DNA of 39,104 nucleotides, taken from assembly GCA_035340715.1 (NCBI GenBank), contig DAOQTX010000025.1, positions 1-39,104 on the forward strand, given 5' to 3'. The DNA is from DAOQTX01 sp035340715 (lineage in GTDB: Bacteria > Bacteroidota > Bacteroidia > AKYH767-A > OLB10). A program made the position numbers and the translations under genes. Under the pieces are notes generated by a model. That model saw only the letters and a program-made list of their open reading frames with translations, was not told the origin of the DNA and made no database searches. Below, one piece after another: positions 7,986 through 16,557 of this stretch; position 1 is the stretch's first letter; each line of letters opens with the position of its first letter.

Positions 7986-9986
7986 ATGAAAAAGAATATT
8001 GCTAAGTCATCCAAAAAAAAGGAACAACCTATAAAGACTCCTTCAGCTTCTAAATCCTATTTTATTTTTTTCTTTTTACTTGGTTTTTTTCTGTATAGCA
8101 ACACATTGAATCACGAGTATGCATTGGACGATTTTCCTGTGATCTACGGCAATTCGCTTACCACACAAGGATTCGATGGCATTCCTACCATGTTGAAAAC
8201 GGCTTATTGGTATGGTCTGGATGGACAAAACAACTATTTCTATAGGCCGCTATCGTTAATTACATATGCGATTGAGTGGGAGTTTTCTCCAAACAATCCT
8301 GGACTTGGGCATTGGACTAATTCTTTGATGTATGGGATCATTTGCGCATTGCTTTTTATCGTGCTCAGAAAAATGTTCTCAAGCTATAATCTTTTCATTC
8401 CGTTAGTGGCAACACTTTGGTTTACGGTTCATCCCATTCATGCAGAGGTGGTAGCCAATATCAAAAGTCGTGATGAGCTGTTATGTATTTTATTGTTTCT
8501 GGCAAATTGTTGGATGGTGTTTAGTTATTTATCTAAACCTGTCTTATCTAAATTGATTGGTGTGGCGAGTTTAAGTTTTTTAAGTCTAATGGCAAAAGAA
8601 AGTGCCATTACCTTTTTGGCCATTTATCCTTTACTTATTTTCTTCTTTACTAACACAAGTACTCAACTGAATATTAAAATTTCATTGACTGCTTTTTTAG
8701 GTGCAGCTATTTATTTGATCATTCGTTCACAGATTCTAAGCAGTCAGCTCGTTGCCGATGAGATAAAACTAATTGACAACACCCTAGCCGGTGCTGATAG
8801 TATATGGGTGCAGTGGGGAACTGCATTTTATATTATGGGAATGTATTTGAAAATGTTGATCTATCCATACCCATTATCGTCTGATTATTCATTCAGTCAT
8901 ATTGAGTTGGTAAATTTTAGCAATCTCATTTCGCTAGTATCGCTTATAGTTCATGTTGGGGCTTTTGTTTGGGCCATCAGAAAATTTCGTTCAAAAAATC
9001 CAGTGAGCTTTAGCATCCTGTTCTATTTGATAACGCTATCCCTTGTGACCAATATCCTGTTTTTGACACACAGCACTATGGCCGATCGTTTTTTATTCAT
9101 CCCCAGCATAGGAATAGCCATATTAATTGCATTTGCATTGGCAAAACTATCTAAGATCAATCTAAAGCAGACGATGTCTTTGAATAATTTACTGTTTAAG
9201 TCTATGCTAGCTTTTGGAATACTCATAATAATATCTCTGACTTATTCTGGTATGACATGGAGTAGAAGTGCAGATTGGAAAAATGATTTCTCATTGTTTA
9301 GTGCTGATGTTTTACATGCGCCTAATAGTTCACGCATCCATTATTTATACGGGAACCATTTGGTTCAATCGGTGAAACAAAATTTGGTAGATAAAAACAA
9401 GATGCAATGGTATATCGATACGGCAATTGTGCATCTAAAGCGATCGGTTGAAATTCACCCTAAAAATGTAGATGCGGCTATGGTATTAGGTGATGCCTAT
9501 GGCCAGAAACGCATGTACAAAGAGGCTGTGGCTACATTTGAAAAAGCACTTCTAATTGAACCCAATGATGGCAGGCTTTTAAACAATATGGGAAATACTT
9601 ATTTCAGAATGGGTGATCAAGAATTAGCATTGAGTACCTTTCATAGAGCTTTACAATTAAATGCAAACGATGCAGATGCTTATAATAACATTGGTGCAGT
9701 TTACTTTGGTCAAAGTAGAATAGATGAAGCTCAAAGTATGTTTATAAAAGCGATAGAATTGAGACCAGATTATTTTGATGCGCTTAAAAATTTGGGAAGT
9801 TGTTTTGGGATTAAACAAAACTACGATGAAGCGATTATTTACTTATTGAAAGCGCTTGAAGTTTCTCCAAATGATGCAAGTTTGTTAAATACAGTTGGAA
9901 TAACTTATCAATTAAAAGGCGATCAACAGAATGCTGCTGTTTATCTCAACCGAGCTTATGCATTAGACCCATCAATACGAAGATAA
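7986..9986 (+). CDS. TMTC-like membrane glycosyltransferase with TPR tail
   Basis: This 667-residue protein resembles the TMTC family (GT-C fold mannosyltransferases with TPRs). After a lysine-rich cytoplasmic start, the first membrane helix (24-38) is followed by an extracytoplasmic loop with the acidic pair DD at 48-49, the usual GT-C catalytic position. HPIHAE, about nine further membrane segments and the DUF1736 phrase PYPLSSDYSF follow. The last 190 residues are at least five TPRs (VLGDAYGQ, NNMGNTYFRMG, NNIGAVYFGQ, KNLGSCFG, NTVGITYQLKG). It probably transfers a lipid-linked sugar to exported proteins; substrate unknown. A TTG at 7932 would add 18 residues, but ATG 7986 fits the promoter better. 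The stop overlaps the pfkA start (TAATG). Confidence 0.75.
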   Translation: MKKNIAKSSKKKEQPIKTPSASKSYFIFFFLLGFFLYSNTLNHEYALDDFPVIYGNSLTTQGFDGIPTMLKTAYWYGLDGQNNYFYRPLSLITYAIEWEFSPNNPGLGHWTNSLMYGIICALLFIVLRKMFSSYNLFIPLVATLWFTVHPIHAEVVANIKSRDELLCILLFLANCWMVFSYLSKPVLSKLIGVASLSFLSLMAKESAITFLAIYPLLIFFFTNTSTQLNIKISLTAFLGAAIYLIIRSQILSSQLVADEIKLIDNTLAGADSIWVQWGTAFYIMGMYLKMLIYPYPLSSDYSFSHIELVNFSNLISLVSLIVHVGAFVWAIRKFRSKNPVSFSILFYLITLSLVTNILFLTHSTMADRFLFIPSIGIAILIAFALAKLSKINLKQTMSLNNLLFKSMLAFGILIIISLTYSGMTWSRSADWKNDFSLFSADVLHAPNSSRIHYLYGNHLVQSVKQNLVDKNKMQWYIDTAIVHLKRSVEIHPKNVDAAMVLGDAYGQKRMYKEAVATFEKALLIEPNDGRLLNNMGNTYFRMGDQELALSTFHRALQLNANDADAYNNIGAVYFGQSRIDEAQSMFIKAIELRPDYFDALKNLGSCFGIKQNYDEAIIYLLKALEVSPNDASLLNTVGITYQLKGDQQNAAVYLNRAYALDPSIRR

Positions 9987-10969
9987 TGAGTAAAATTAAA
10001 ACAATAGGAGTATTGACTTCCGGTGGTGATTCACCTGGAATGAATGCCGCCATTCGCGCAGTAGTAAGAACGGCAATTGAAAATGGACTTTTTGTTAAGG
10101 GAATTTATAACGGGTTTAAAGGATTGATTGATGGGAATTATATAGATTTAAATTCACGATCGGTAAGTAACATCATACAGCGAGGTGGAACAATATTAAA
10201 GAGTGCTAGATGTAAAGAGTTCCATGTAAAAGAAGGACGAGAAAAAGCATTTGATTCGCTTCGAAAAGCAAATATCGATGGACTTATCGTGATTGGTGGA
10301 GATGGTACTTTTGCAGGTGCTAAAGTGTTTTTTGATGAATTTGGAGTGCCAATAATCGGTTTACCAGGAACAATTGATAATGATATATTTGGGACTGATT
10401 TTACAATCGGATTCGACACTGCTCTTAATACCATAACTGAAGCTGTTGATAAAATTAGAGATACAGCTGCATCGCACGATCGATTATTTTTCATTGAAGT
10501 AATGGGGAGAGATAGTGGGTGCTTGGCGCTATGGAGTGGAGTTGCTGGGGGAGCAGAAGAGATTATTCTTCCTGAGAGTGAATTTCGAATAGAGCAATTA
10601 ATTAATCTTTTACGAAAAGGGGCTCAATTAAAAAAAACAAGTAGCATAGTTATAGTTGGTGAGGGAGGAGGAGCTTCAGGTAAAGCATACAAGATAGCTA
10701 AACAGGTTTGTGAGATTGCTGTTGAATTTGAAACAAAAGTAACCGTATTAGGGCACATTCAAAGAGGAGGTAAACCTTCAGCTTTTGATAGGGTATTGGC
10801 CTCTCGTTTGGGAGTGATTTCAGTATATAGTATCATAAGTGGAAGATCAAATTGCATGGTAGGCTGGTTAAATCAGAAAATTGAATACACAAGTTTCGAG
10901 AAAGCCATTAAAAGACATTCGCCTTTGGACGAAAGTTTGTTAGGATTATATAAAACGCTTTCATCTTGA
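9986..10969 (+). CDS. pfkA: ATP-dependent 6-phosphofructokinase
   Basis: It phosphorylates fructose 6-phosphate to fructose 1,6-bisphosphate, the committed step of glycolysis. The 327 residues match bacterial PfkA in length. Visible motifs are the nucleotide loop TSGGDSPGMNAAIR, IGGDGTFAGA, the catalytic PGTIDND, MGRDSG and the substrate site GHIQRGGKPSAFDR. The glycine in GGDGT and the glycine before TIDND are those of ATP-using enzymes; pyrophosphate-dependent relatives carry Asp and Lys there. The ATG overlaps the preceding stop by one base, so its translation is probably coupled to the membrane glycosyltransferase gene, an odd partner for a glycolytic enzyme. Confidence 0.96.
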   Translation: MSKIKTIGVLTSGGDSPGMNAAIRAVVRTAIENGLFVKGIYNGFKGLIDGNYIDLNSRSVSNIIQRGGTILKSARCKEFHVKEGREKAFDSLRKANIDGLIVIGGDGTFAGAKVFFDEFGVPIIGLPGTIDNDIFGTDFTIGFDTALNTITEAVDKIRDTAASHDRLFFIEVMGRDSGCLALWSGVAGGAEEIILPESEFRIEQLINLLRKGAQLKKTSSIVIVGEGGGASGKAYKIAKQVCEIAVEFETKVTVLGHIQRGGKPSAFDRVLASRLGVISVYSIISGRSNCMVGWLNQKIEYTSFEKAIKRHSPLDESLLGLYKTLSS

Positions 10970-10982
10970 GATTCCATACATT

Positions 10983-11020
10983 ATTTACTATTTCTTTTAA
11001 CTAATCGTCATGTAGTAAAT
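10983..11020 (+). repeat. 8-bp inverted repeat between pfkA and the GSDH-like gene
   Basis: ATTTACTA (10983-10990) is repeated inverted as TAGTAAAT (11013-11020) with a 22-base spacer. No T-run follows, so it is not a standard terminator. The right arm ends eight bases before the putative -33 TTG. An operator role is possible, but in AT-rich DNA chance is also likely. Confidence 0.3.
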
Positions 11021-11027
11021 TTAATTG

Positions 11028-11057
11028 TTGATTTAGGTCATAAGAGTTATATATTTT
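11028..11057 (+). promoter_or_regulatory. Possible promoter of the GSDH-like T9SS cargo gene
   Basis: TTG (11028-11030), 19-base spacer, TATATTTT (11050-11057). The spacing is identical to the clear rpsL promoter and five of the six fixed -7 bases match. An AT-rich dyad (ATATATTT / AAATATAT) overlaps the -7 region. The expected leader is about 22 bases. Confidence 0.38.
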
Positions 11058-11086
11058 CAAATATATATTGCAAGAAAATAATATAG

Positions 11087-14000
11087 ATGAAAAAGATTAC
11101 CTCGATTGTTATAATATTATTACTAATTGTAAACTCCGGCTTCTCTCAGTATTCTATATTAGGAACAAATGAGCCGACAGGCGGTTCAGAGAAATATGGT
11201 CCTTATTACCGAGCATTTATTAACTCTAATTTAAATTACTCGAGATATGCTTATTTGTATACTAAAGATGAATTGGATATGAGACCCGGTTCTAAGATAA
11301 AAACAATAGAATGGCTAAAATCAATAAACTTTACACTAACAGGGTCGAATCAGTTTAGGATATGGTTGAGAAATACTGATGTAACAGACATAGGATATAA
11401 TGATACTTGGGGTAATATTTCAAGTGGAGCTTCATTGGTTTTTCAAGATAACAATAGGTCTTTTTCAGCACAAAACAATCAATTCGAGTCTTTTGTCTTA
11501 ACGGATACTTTTACCTATACGGGTTCGTCTTTACTGATTTTAACCGATCATGTAAAAGGAGGAACTGCTACTGGTCCAAATAGATTTTATTATACTGGAG
11601 GATTTAAAAAATCTATTGGTATAGCATCCAGTTCATCATTAAGTAGCGCATCTGTTTTGGATACTTCCTATGGAGCATTCCGACCTACAATAAGAATTCA
11701 ATACGATGATCCAATATTATCGCAGTTCTCTGTACAATCTTATATGGGTGGGTTTAGTCAACCTGTTGGCTTTACAAATGATCAAGCTGGTAATAAGTAT
11801 GTATGGGAGAAAGGCGGCAAAGTTTGGATAATAAATACCTTCAATGTTAAATTACCTAATCCTCTTATCGATCTCTCGGAAGAAGTTGGTAATTGGGGTG
11901 ATCATGGATTGGTTGGATTTGTGTTAGATCCATCTTTTAGTATGAATGGATATTTTTACTTAGCATACACAGTAGATAGGCATCACTTGTTGCATTTTGG
12001 AACGCCACAATATAACTCAACTTCTAATGAATATTGGAATGCAACCATTGGTCGCGTGGTAAGGTATCAGGCAGATATTAATACGAACTTTACGTCAGTA
12101 GTTCCAGGCAGTCGAATGGTCCTTATTGGTGAAAATAAAAGATCAGGAATACCAATTACCTACCTAACACACGGATTAAATACTTTAATGTTTGGAAACG
12201 ATGGGTCATTATTGATTTCAACTGGAGATGGTTCTTCTTATCAAGAAGTTGATACAGGTAATTCGTTAAATGCTTATTATGTTACTGCATTGATGGATTC
12301 CATTCTAGCGCCTTATGAGAATGTTGGCGCTTTCAGATCTCAATTGGTTCAAAGTTTGAATGGAAAAATTTTAAGAATAAACCCACAAAACGGGGATGGT
12401 CTTCCAGGGAATCCGTTTTACAATAGTTCTGCCCCAAGAGCAGCAGAATCCAGAGTTTTTTCTCTTGGACTGCGTAACCCTTACCGTATGACTATAAAAC
12501 CAAATACCGGAAGTACAAATATCTTTGTTGGTGACCCGGGAGTAATTTTTGTTGGTGATGTCGGTTGGAGTTCTTGGGAAGAATTAAATAGATTGGAATC
12601 AAAAGGTCAGAATTTTGGTTGGCCTATTTTTGAAGGCTTAACCTTGGATAGCAACTATAGTATTAATAACTGTCCACATCCATTTGCTAATAATCCTTTA
12701 TTTGGAATTGGCAATTGTACTCAATCGAATTTCTACTTCAGAGAATTATTAAAAGAAGATACTTTAAACAATCCCTTTTATTCCAATTCATGTAATATTG
12801 TTGAAGCAATTCCTGCTTATATTCCAAAGTTTATTCATGCAAGGCCGTTAATAGATTGGCGTCATTATGCACCTCCTATTACAAGGGTGCCTTCTTTTGA
12901 TAATGGAAGCGCAAAAGCTATTGGTATCACTGATATGAGTTCTCCATGCAAGGGTATGGCTTTTAATGGCAATGCTAGCGTTCCCGGCCTTTGGTATGAA
13001 AAAAATGGGTTCCCTAACGAATTTAAAGAAGCATATTATTTTGCTGACTATGTTGGCGGTTGGATTAGATACTTAAAGTTTGATTCTAATAACAACTTAT
13101 TTGAAGTAAATCACTTTGCAGATACTTTGGGGCTAATTGTATATGTTGGAGAAAGTAACCTTGATGATTGTATTTATTTTATAAAATATCCAAATGAAAT
13201 TAAAAAAATTTGTTTCACCGGAAATTATAATGATCCTCCTATCGCTAAAGCAAGTGCAAATATAATTTATGGACCTACACCACTATCGGTGAGTTTGGAT
13301 GGATCAGGATCTTACGATTCTGACGGATTAATAGTTTCTTATTACTGGGACTTTGGTGATGGGAATACTTCAAATTCCATTAGTCCGGCACACACTTTTA
13401 TAGCCACCGTTGGTGTTCCTACAGTTTACAAAGTTGAACTAACTGTTGTAGATAATTTGGGACAACAAAGCAGTGATTCAATCTTTGTATATGTAAATAA
13501 TTCTCCTCCCCAAATAAATATTATTAGCTTTAATGATGGAGACTTATATTCAATTGTACAAAGTAGTTTGTTAAATCTGCAAGCTATAGTTACAGATGCC
13601 GAGCATGGACCTAATGACTTGTTCTACACCTGGAATACAATGCTTCATCGAAATTCTCACAGTTATAATTGGGATACTGATACAAATAAATTAAGCAGTG
13701 TAATTTTAAATCCATTAGGATGTGGTTTTGACGTTTATAGATACAGCATATCGCTTGCGGTAAAGGATGTTTTAGGGCTGGAATCTAGAGTTATTCAGAA
13801 CGTTTATCCCAATTGCTTAGGACTGAATGTTTTGGACATTGAATACGAGAATGATCTTGTATTGTATCCTAATCCTATACAAGATGACAAAGTGTATATA
13901 AAAGGAAATTTTAATCCTAAAACTGTGACATTACTTGATATGTCTGGTAGAGTTGCATATACCTCAACAGAGATTTATAAATTGGAAAGTCAATTGTACT

Positions 14001-14101
14001 TCTTCACTTTCAATAAACAGAGTTTTAAATCAGGGATTTATTTATTGCAATTTATTACGACTGACAATAAAATATTAACTAAGAAGTTGGTGGTATTTTA
14101 A
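11087..14101 (+). CDS. T9SS-exported glucose/sorbosone dehydrogenase-like protein with PKD domain
   Basis: A 1004-residue secreted protein. It has a signal peptide (1-20), a beta-rich module (about 22-207) and a six-bladed propeller of the PQQ-dependent sugar dehydrogenase type (about 212-705). Typical phrases are VGFVLDPSF, THGLNTLMFGNDGSLLISTGD (H362 is a candidate catalytic histidine), LNGKILRINP, SLGLRNPYR and QNFGWPIFEG. A PKD domain (about 716-808, YYWDFGDG), an Ig-like region and a type A T9SS sorting domain (about 925-1004, LYPNPIQDD...GIYLLQF) follow. It may oxidise sugars or polysaccharide ends at the cell surface; substrate and PQQ binding are not provable here. Its stop is one base from the end of the convergent helicase gene. 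Confidence 0.8.
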   Translation: MKKITSIVIILLLIVNSGFSQYSILGTNEPTGGSEKYGPYYRAFINSNLNYSRYAYLYTKDELDMRPGSKIKTIEWLKSINFTLTGSNQFRIWLRNTDVTDIGYNDTWGNISSGASLVFQDNNRSFSAQNNQFESFVLTDTFTYTGSSLLILTDHVKGGTATGPNRFYYTGGFKKSIGIASSSSLSSASVLDTSYGAFRPTIRIQYDDPILSQFSVQSYMGGFSQPVGFTNDQAGNKYVWEKGGKVWIINTFNVKLPNPLIDLSEEVGNWGDHGLVGFVLDPSFSMNGYFYLAYTVDRHHLLHFGTPQYNSTSNEYWNATIGRVVRYQADINTNFTSVVPGSRMVLIGENKRSGIPITYLTHGLNTLMFGNDGSLLISTGDGSSYQEVDTGNSLNAYYVTALMDSILAPYENVGAFRSQLVQSLNGKILRINPQNGDGLPGNPFYNSSAPRAAESRVFSLGLRNPYRMTIKPNTGSTNIFVGDPGVIFVGDVGWSSWEELNRLESKGQNFGWPIFEGLTLDSNYSINNCPHPFANNPLFGIGNCTQSNFYFRELLKEDTLNNPFYSNSCNIVEAIPAYIPKFIHARPLIDWRHYAPPITRVPSFDNGSAKAIGITDMSSPCKGMAFNGNASVPGLWYEKNGFPNEFKEAYYFADYVGGWIRYLKFDSNNNLFEVNHFADTLGLIVYVGESNLDDCIYFIKYPNEIKKICFTGNYNDPPIAKASANIIYGPTPLSVSLDGSGSYDSDGLIVSYYWDFGDGNTSNSISPAHTFIATVGVPTVYKVELTVVDNLGQQSSDSIFVYVNNSPPQINIISFNDGDLYSIVQSSLLNLQAIVTDAEHGPNDLFYTWNTMLHRNSHSYNWDTDTNKLSSVILNPLGCGFDVYRYSISLAVKDVLGLESRVIQNVYPNCLGLNVLDIEYENDLVLYPNPIQDDKVYIKGNFNPKTVTLLDMSGRVAYTSTEIYKLESQLYFFTFNKQSFKSGIYLLQFITTDNKILTKKLVVF

Positions 14102-14102
14102 G

Positions 14103-16445
14103 TTACCTTACGCATTTTAGTTTTGCAAACTTTAGCAGCAATTGTTTTTGTCCTGCTCCATTAAAAAAGATGGTTGCTTTTGAGTTGGGAAAAGTGCCTT
14201 CAATATTGAGCACTTTGCCTTTACCAAATTTTTCATGTTCAACTTCCATACCGGTCATGATCAGACTGGGATCGTCTCCTTCAAAACTAGAATCCTTAAT
14301 TTTTGCTTTAGCAATTTTTTTAAAGTTGGATGGAACTGTAATGCTGGCTTGAGTATGATTGCTTGCAAAAGATTTACTTGGTTTCTTAAACACATCTTGT
14401 CGATCTTCGCTCAAACGAACTTGAGATGGTCGGACAGAGAACGCATCTTGACTCAACTCCAAATAAGTAGAATCAATTTCATTTAAGAACCGACTTGGTT
14501 CGCAGATAATTGCTTTGCCCCATCTAAAACGGTTTACTGCATAGGACAAATAAAGTTGTTTTTCTGCACGAGTCATAGCAACATAGAACAATCTTCTTTC
14601 TTCTTCCAAATCTTCTCTCGAATAAATACTAAGTTGCGAAGGGAATAAATTCTCCTCCATACCGGTTACAATCACAGTTTTAAACTCAAGCCCTTTCGCA
14701 GAATGCACTGTCATTACTTGCACTTGGCGTGTTTGATCACTTGAATCATTATCTTGTGTAGTGAGCAATGATATTTGTTGCAAATAAACATCCAATGAGT
14801 TCTTTTTGTCTTTGTCACTGTTCAGGTCTTCTTCCGGTAATACCAATCCCGTATGACCGTTTAAAGTAAACTCCTGAATTGAATTCAATAACTCTTGTAT
14901 GTTTTCAAAATGACTAATACCTTCGGGTGTTTTATCATTGTGGAGTTCTCTTAGCAAACCCGATTCATTTGCTATCCCCATCGCTAGATCGTAAGCCGAT
15001 AGTTTTTCAACCTGAACATTAAAGCTCATTATTTTACTGGCAAACTGATCAACCTTTGTTTTAGTCCTTGAGCTGATTTCTACCGGCAACATGTTGATGT
15101 TCGAAACAACTTCCCATAAGGACTTATTTTGCTGAGAAGCGTAAACTACCATTTTATCTACGCTGGTATCACCAATTTCTCTTTTTGGATAATTAATCAC
15201 ACGTTTTAACGCTTCTTCATCTTTTGGATTCACAGCCAGTCTGAAATAAGCCATCATGTCTTTTATTTCTTTCCGATTATAAAAAGACATTCCGCCATAA
15301 ATGCGGTAAGGAATATTTTTTTTACGCAAAGCTTCTTCAATACTTCTCGATTGTGCATTAGTTCTGTAAAGAATCGCAAACTGATCGTAATGGATTTGAT
15401 TTTGAAGATGTGAATCAAAAATCTGATTCGCGACAAAGTTGGCTTCATCGCTATCCGAATATGACTTGATCACTTTTATCTTATTCCCGCTTTCATTTTG
15501 TGTCCAAACTTTTTTTGGCAATCGATTTTTATTTTGATCAATGAGAGAATTGGCAGCTTCAACAATATTAATGGTGCTCCTATAGTTCTGTTCAAGTTTG
15601 AACGTTTTTAAGTCGGGATAATCGCTCGAAAAGTTTAGTATGTTTTGAATATTTGCTCCTCTAAAAGCATAAATGCTTTGCGAATCGTCACCAACGACCG
15701 TTATGTTTTCGTGTTGAGCGGCAAGTTTTTTAACAATGGCGTATTGAACAAGATTGGTGTCTTGAAACTCATCAACCAATAAATATTTGAATTTAGTTTG
15801 GTAGCGATACAATACCTCTGGAAATTGTTTTAGCAGTATATAAGTGTTGATTAATAGATCATCAAAATCCATTGCGTTGGCTTTAAACAATCGATCATTA
15901 TACATACTATAGATTTCACCGATCAATGGCCTACCGCTTATGCGATCTTGTTCTGAATAATCAATGTCGTTACTATAATCAATCGGATTGATCAAATTAT
16001 TTTTAGCCGAAGAAATTCTGTTCAATACAACAGAAGCTTTATAGACTGAATCATCCAATTGTTTCTCTTTTATTATGGTTTTAACCAGAGAAAGAGAATC
16101 GTCACGATCGTAAATGGTGAATGAACTGGTATAATTCAGAAAGGAAGCTTCGCTTCTTAAAATTCTGGCAAAAACAGAATGGAAAGTACCCATCCATAAG
16201 TTCTTCGCATCTTCATTGGACAAGGCTGTTATTCTGCTTTTCATTTCTCGGGCTGCTTTGTTGGTAAAAGTTAAAGCGAGTACATTAAAAGGATCAACTT
16301 TGTTATGAATCAGATGAGCAATTCTATGAGTGAGTACACGAGTTTTTCCAGATCCGGCTCCGGCTATAATCATTACCGGACCATCCATCTGAAGAACAGC
16401 TTGAGTTTGTGGGTCATTTAACCCGGATAAATAATCTTTTTCCAA
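14103..16445 (-). CDS. UvrD/PcrA-type superfamily 1A DNA helicase
   Basis: An ATP-driven 3'-5' DNA translocase acting in nucleotide excision repair, mismatch repair or removal of recombinase filaments. The 780 residues show the full motif series: Q-motif LNDPQTQAV (9-17), Walker A GAGSGKT (29-35), Ia LTFTNKAAREM, II DEFQDT, III GDDSQSIYAFRGA, IV LEQNYRS, V MTVHSAKGLEF and VI YVAMTRAEKQ. A C-terminal Tudor-like domain (VEHEKFGKGKVLNIEG) is the part that contacts RNA polymerase in PcrA/UvrD. It starts with TTG at 16445-16443. An in-frame TAG lies just upstream (16457-16455), and the next ATG (residue 20) would remove the Q-motif. uvrD and pcrA cannot be told apart by eye. Confidence 0.95.
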   Translation of the reverse strand: MEKDYLSGLNDPQTQAVLQMDGPVMIIAGAGSGKTRVLTHRIAHLIHNKVDPFNVLALTFTNKAAREMKSRITALSNEDAKNLWMGTFHSVFARILRSEASFLNYTSSFTIYDRDDSLSLVKTIIKEKQLDDSVYKASVVLNRISSAKNNLINPIDYSNDIDYSEQDRISGRPLIGEIYSMYNDRLFKANAMDFDDLLINTYILLKQFPEVLYRYQTKFKYLLVDEFQDTNLVQYAIVKKLAAQHENITVVGDDSQSIYAFRGANIQNILNFSSDYPDLKTFKLEQNYRSTINIVEAANSLIDQNKNRLPKKVWTQNESGNKIKVIKSYSDSDEANFVANQIFDSHLQNQIHYDQFAILYRTNAQSRSIEEALRKKNIPYRIYGGMSFYNRKEIKDMMAYFRLAVNPKDEEALKRVINYPKREIGDTSVDKMVVYASQQNKSLWEVVSNINMLPVEISSRTKTKVDQFASKIMSFNVQVEKLSAYDLAMGIANESGLLRELHNDKTPEGISHFENIQELLNSIQEFTLNGHTGLVLPEEDLNSDKDKKNSLDVYLQQISLLTTQDNDSSDQTRQVQVMTVHSAKGLEFKTVIVTGMEENLFPSQLSIYSREDLEEERRLFYVAMTRAEKQLYLSYAVNRFRWGKAIICEPSRFLNEIDSTYLELSQDAFSVRPSQVRLSEDRQDVFKKPSKSFASNHTQASITVPSNFKKIAKAKIKDSSFEGDDPSLIMTGMEVEHEKFGKGKVLNIEGTFPNSKATIFFNGAGQKQLLLKFAKLKCVR

Positions 16446-16482
16446 AGCGTAAGTCTATAAATTTGAATATTTGATTAACAAG

Positions 16483-16521
16483 GCATTCAAAGGTACAAAT
16501 CTCTTTTTCGCATTTGAATGC
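16483..16521. repeat. 9-bp inverted repeat in the divergent helicase / TPR intergenic region
   Basis: GCATTCAAA (16483-16491) and TTTGAATGC (16513-16521) are exact reverse complements, their starts 30 bases apart, about three helical turns. The left arm overlaps the minus-strand -7 element of the helicase gene. The arms lie almost equally far from the two start codons (about 46 and 45 bases). This may be an operator or a mirrored pair of promoter elements. Confidence 0.45.
16488..16495 (-). promoter_or_regulatory. -7 promoter element of the helicase gene
   Basis: Read on the minus strand, the site is TACCTTTG, identical to the -7 element of the rpsL promoter in this window. RNA would start near 16480, leaving about 35 leader bases before the TTG start. 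The -33 TTG is poor (TTC at about the right distance). Confidence 0.45.
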
Positions 16522-16557
16522 TTTTTATTTTATTTGCGCACATAAAATCTATAAATA

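Noticed and set aside
10138..10494. Minus-strand 118-codon frame inside pfkA
   Set aside because: It lies fully antisense to an excellent phosphofructokinase match and its translation shows no recognisable domain or composition of a real protein.
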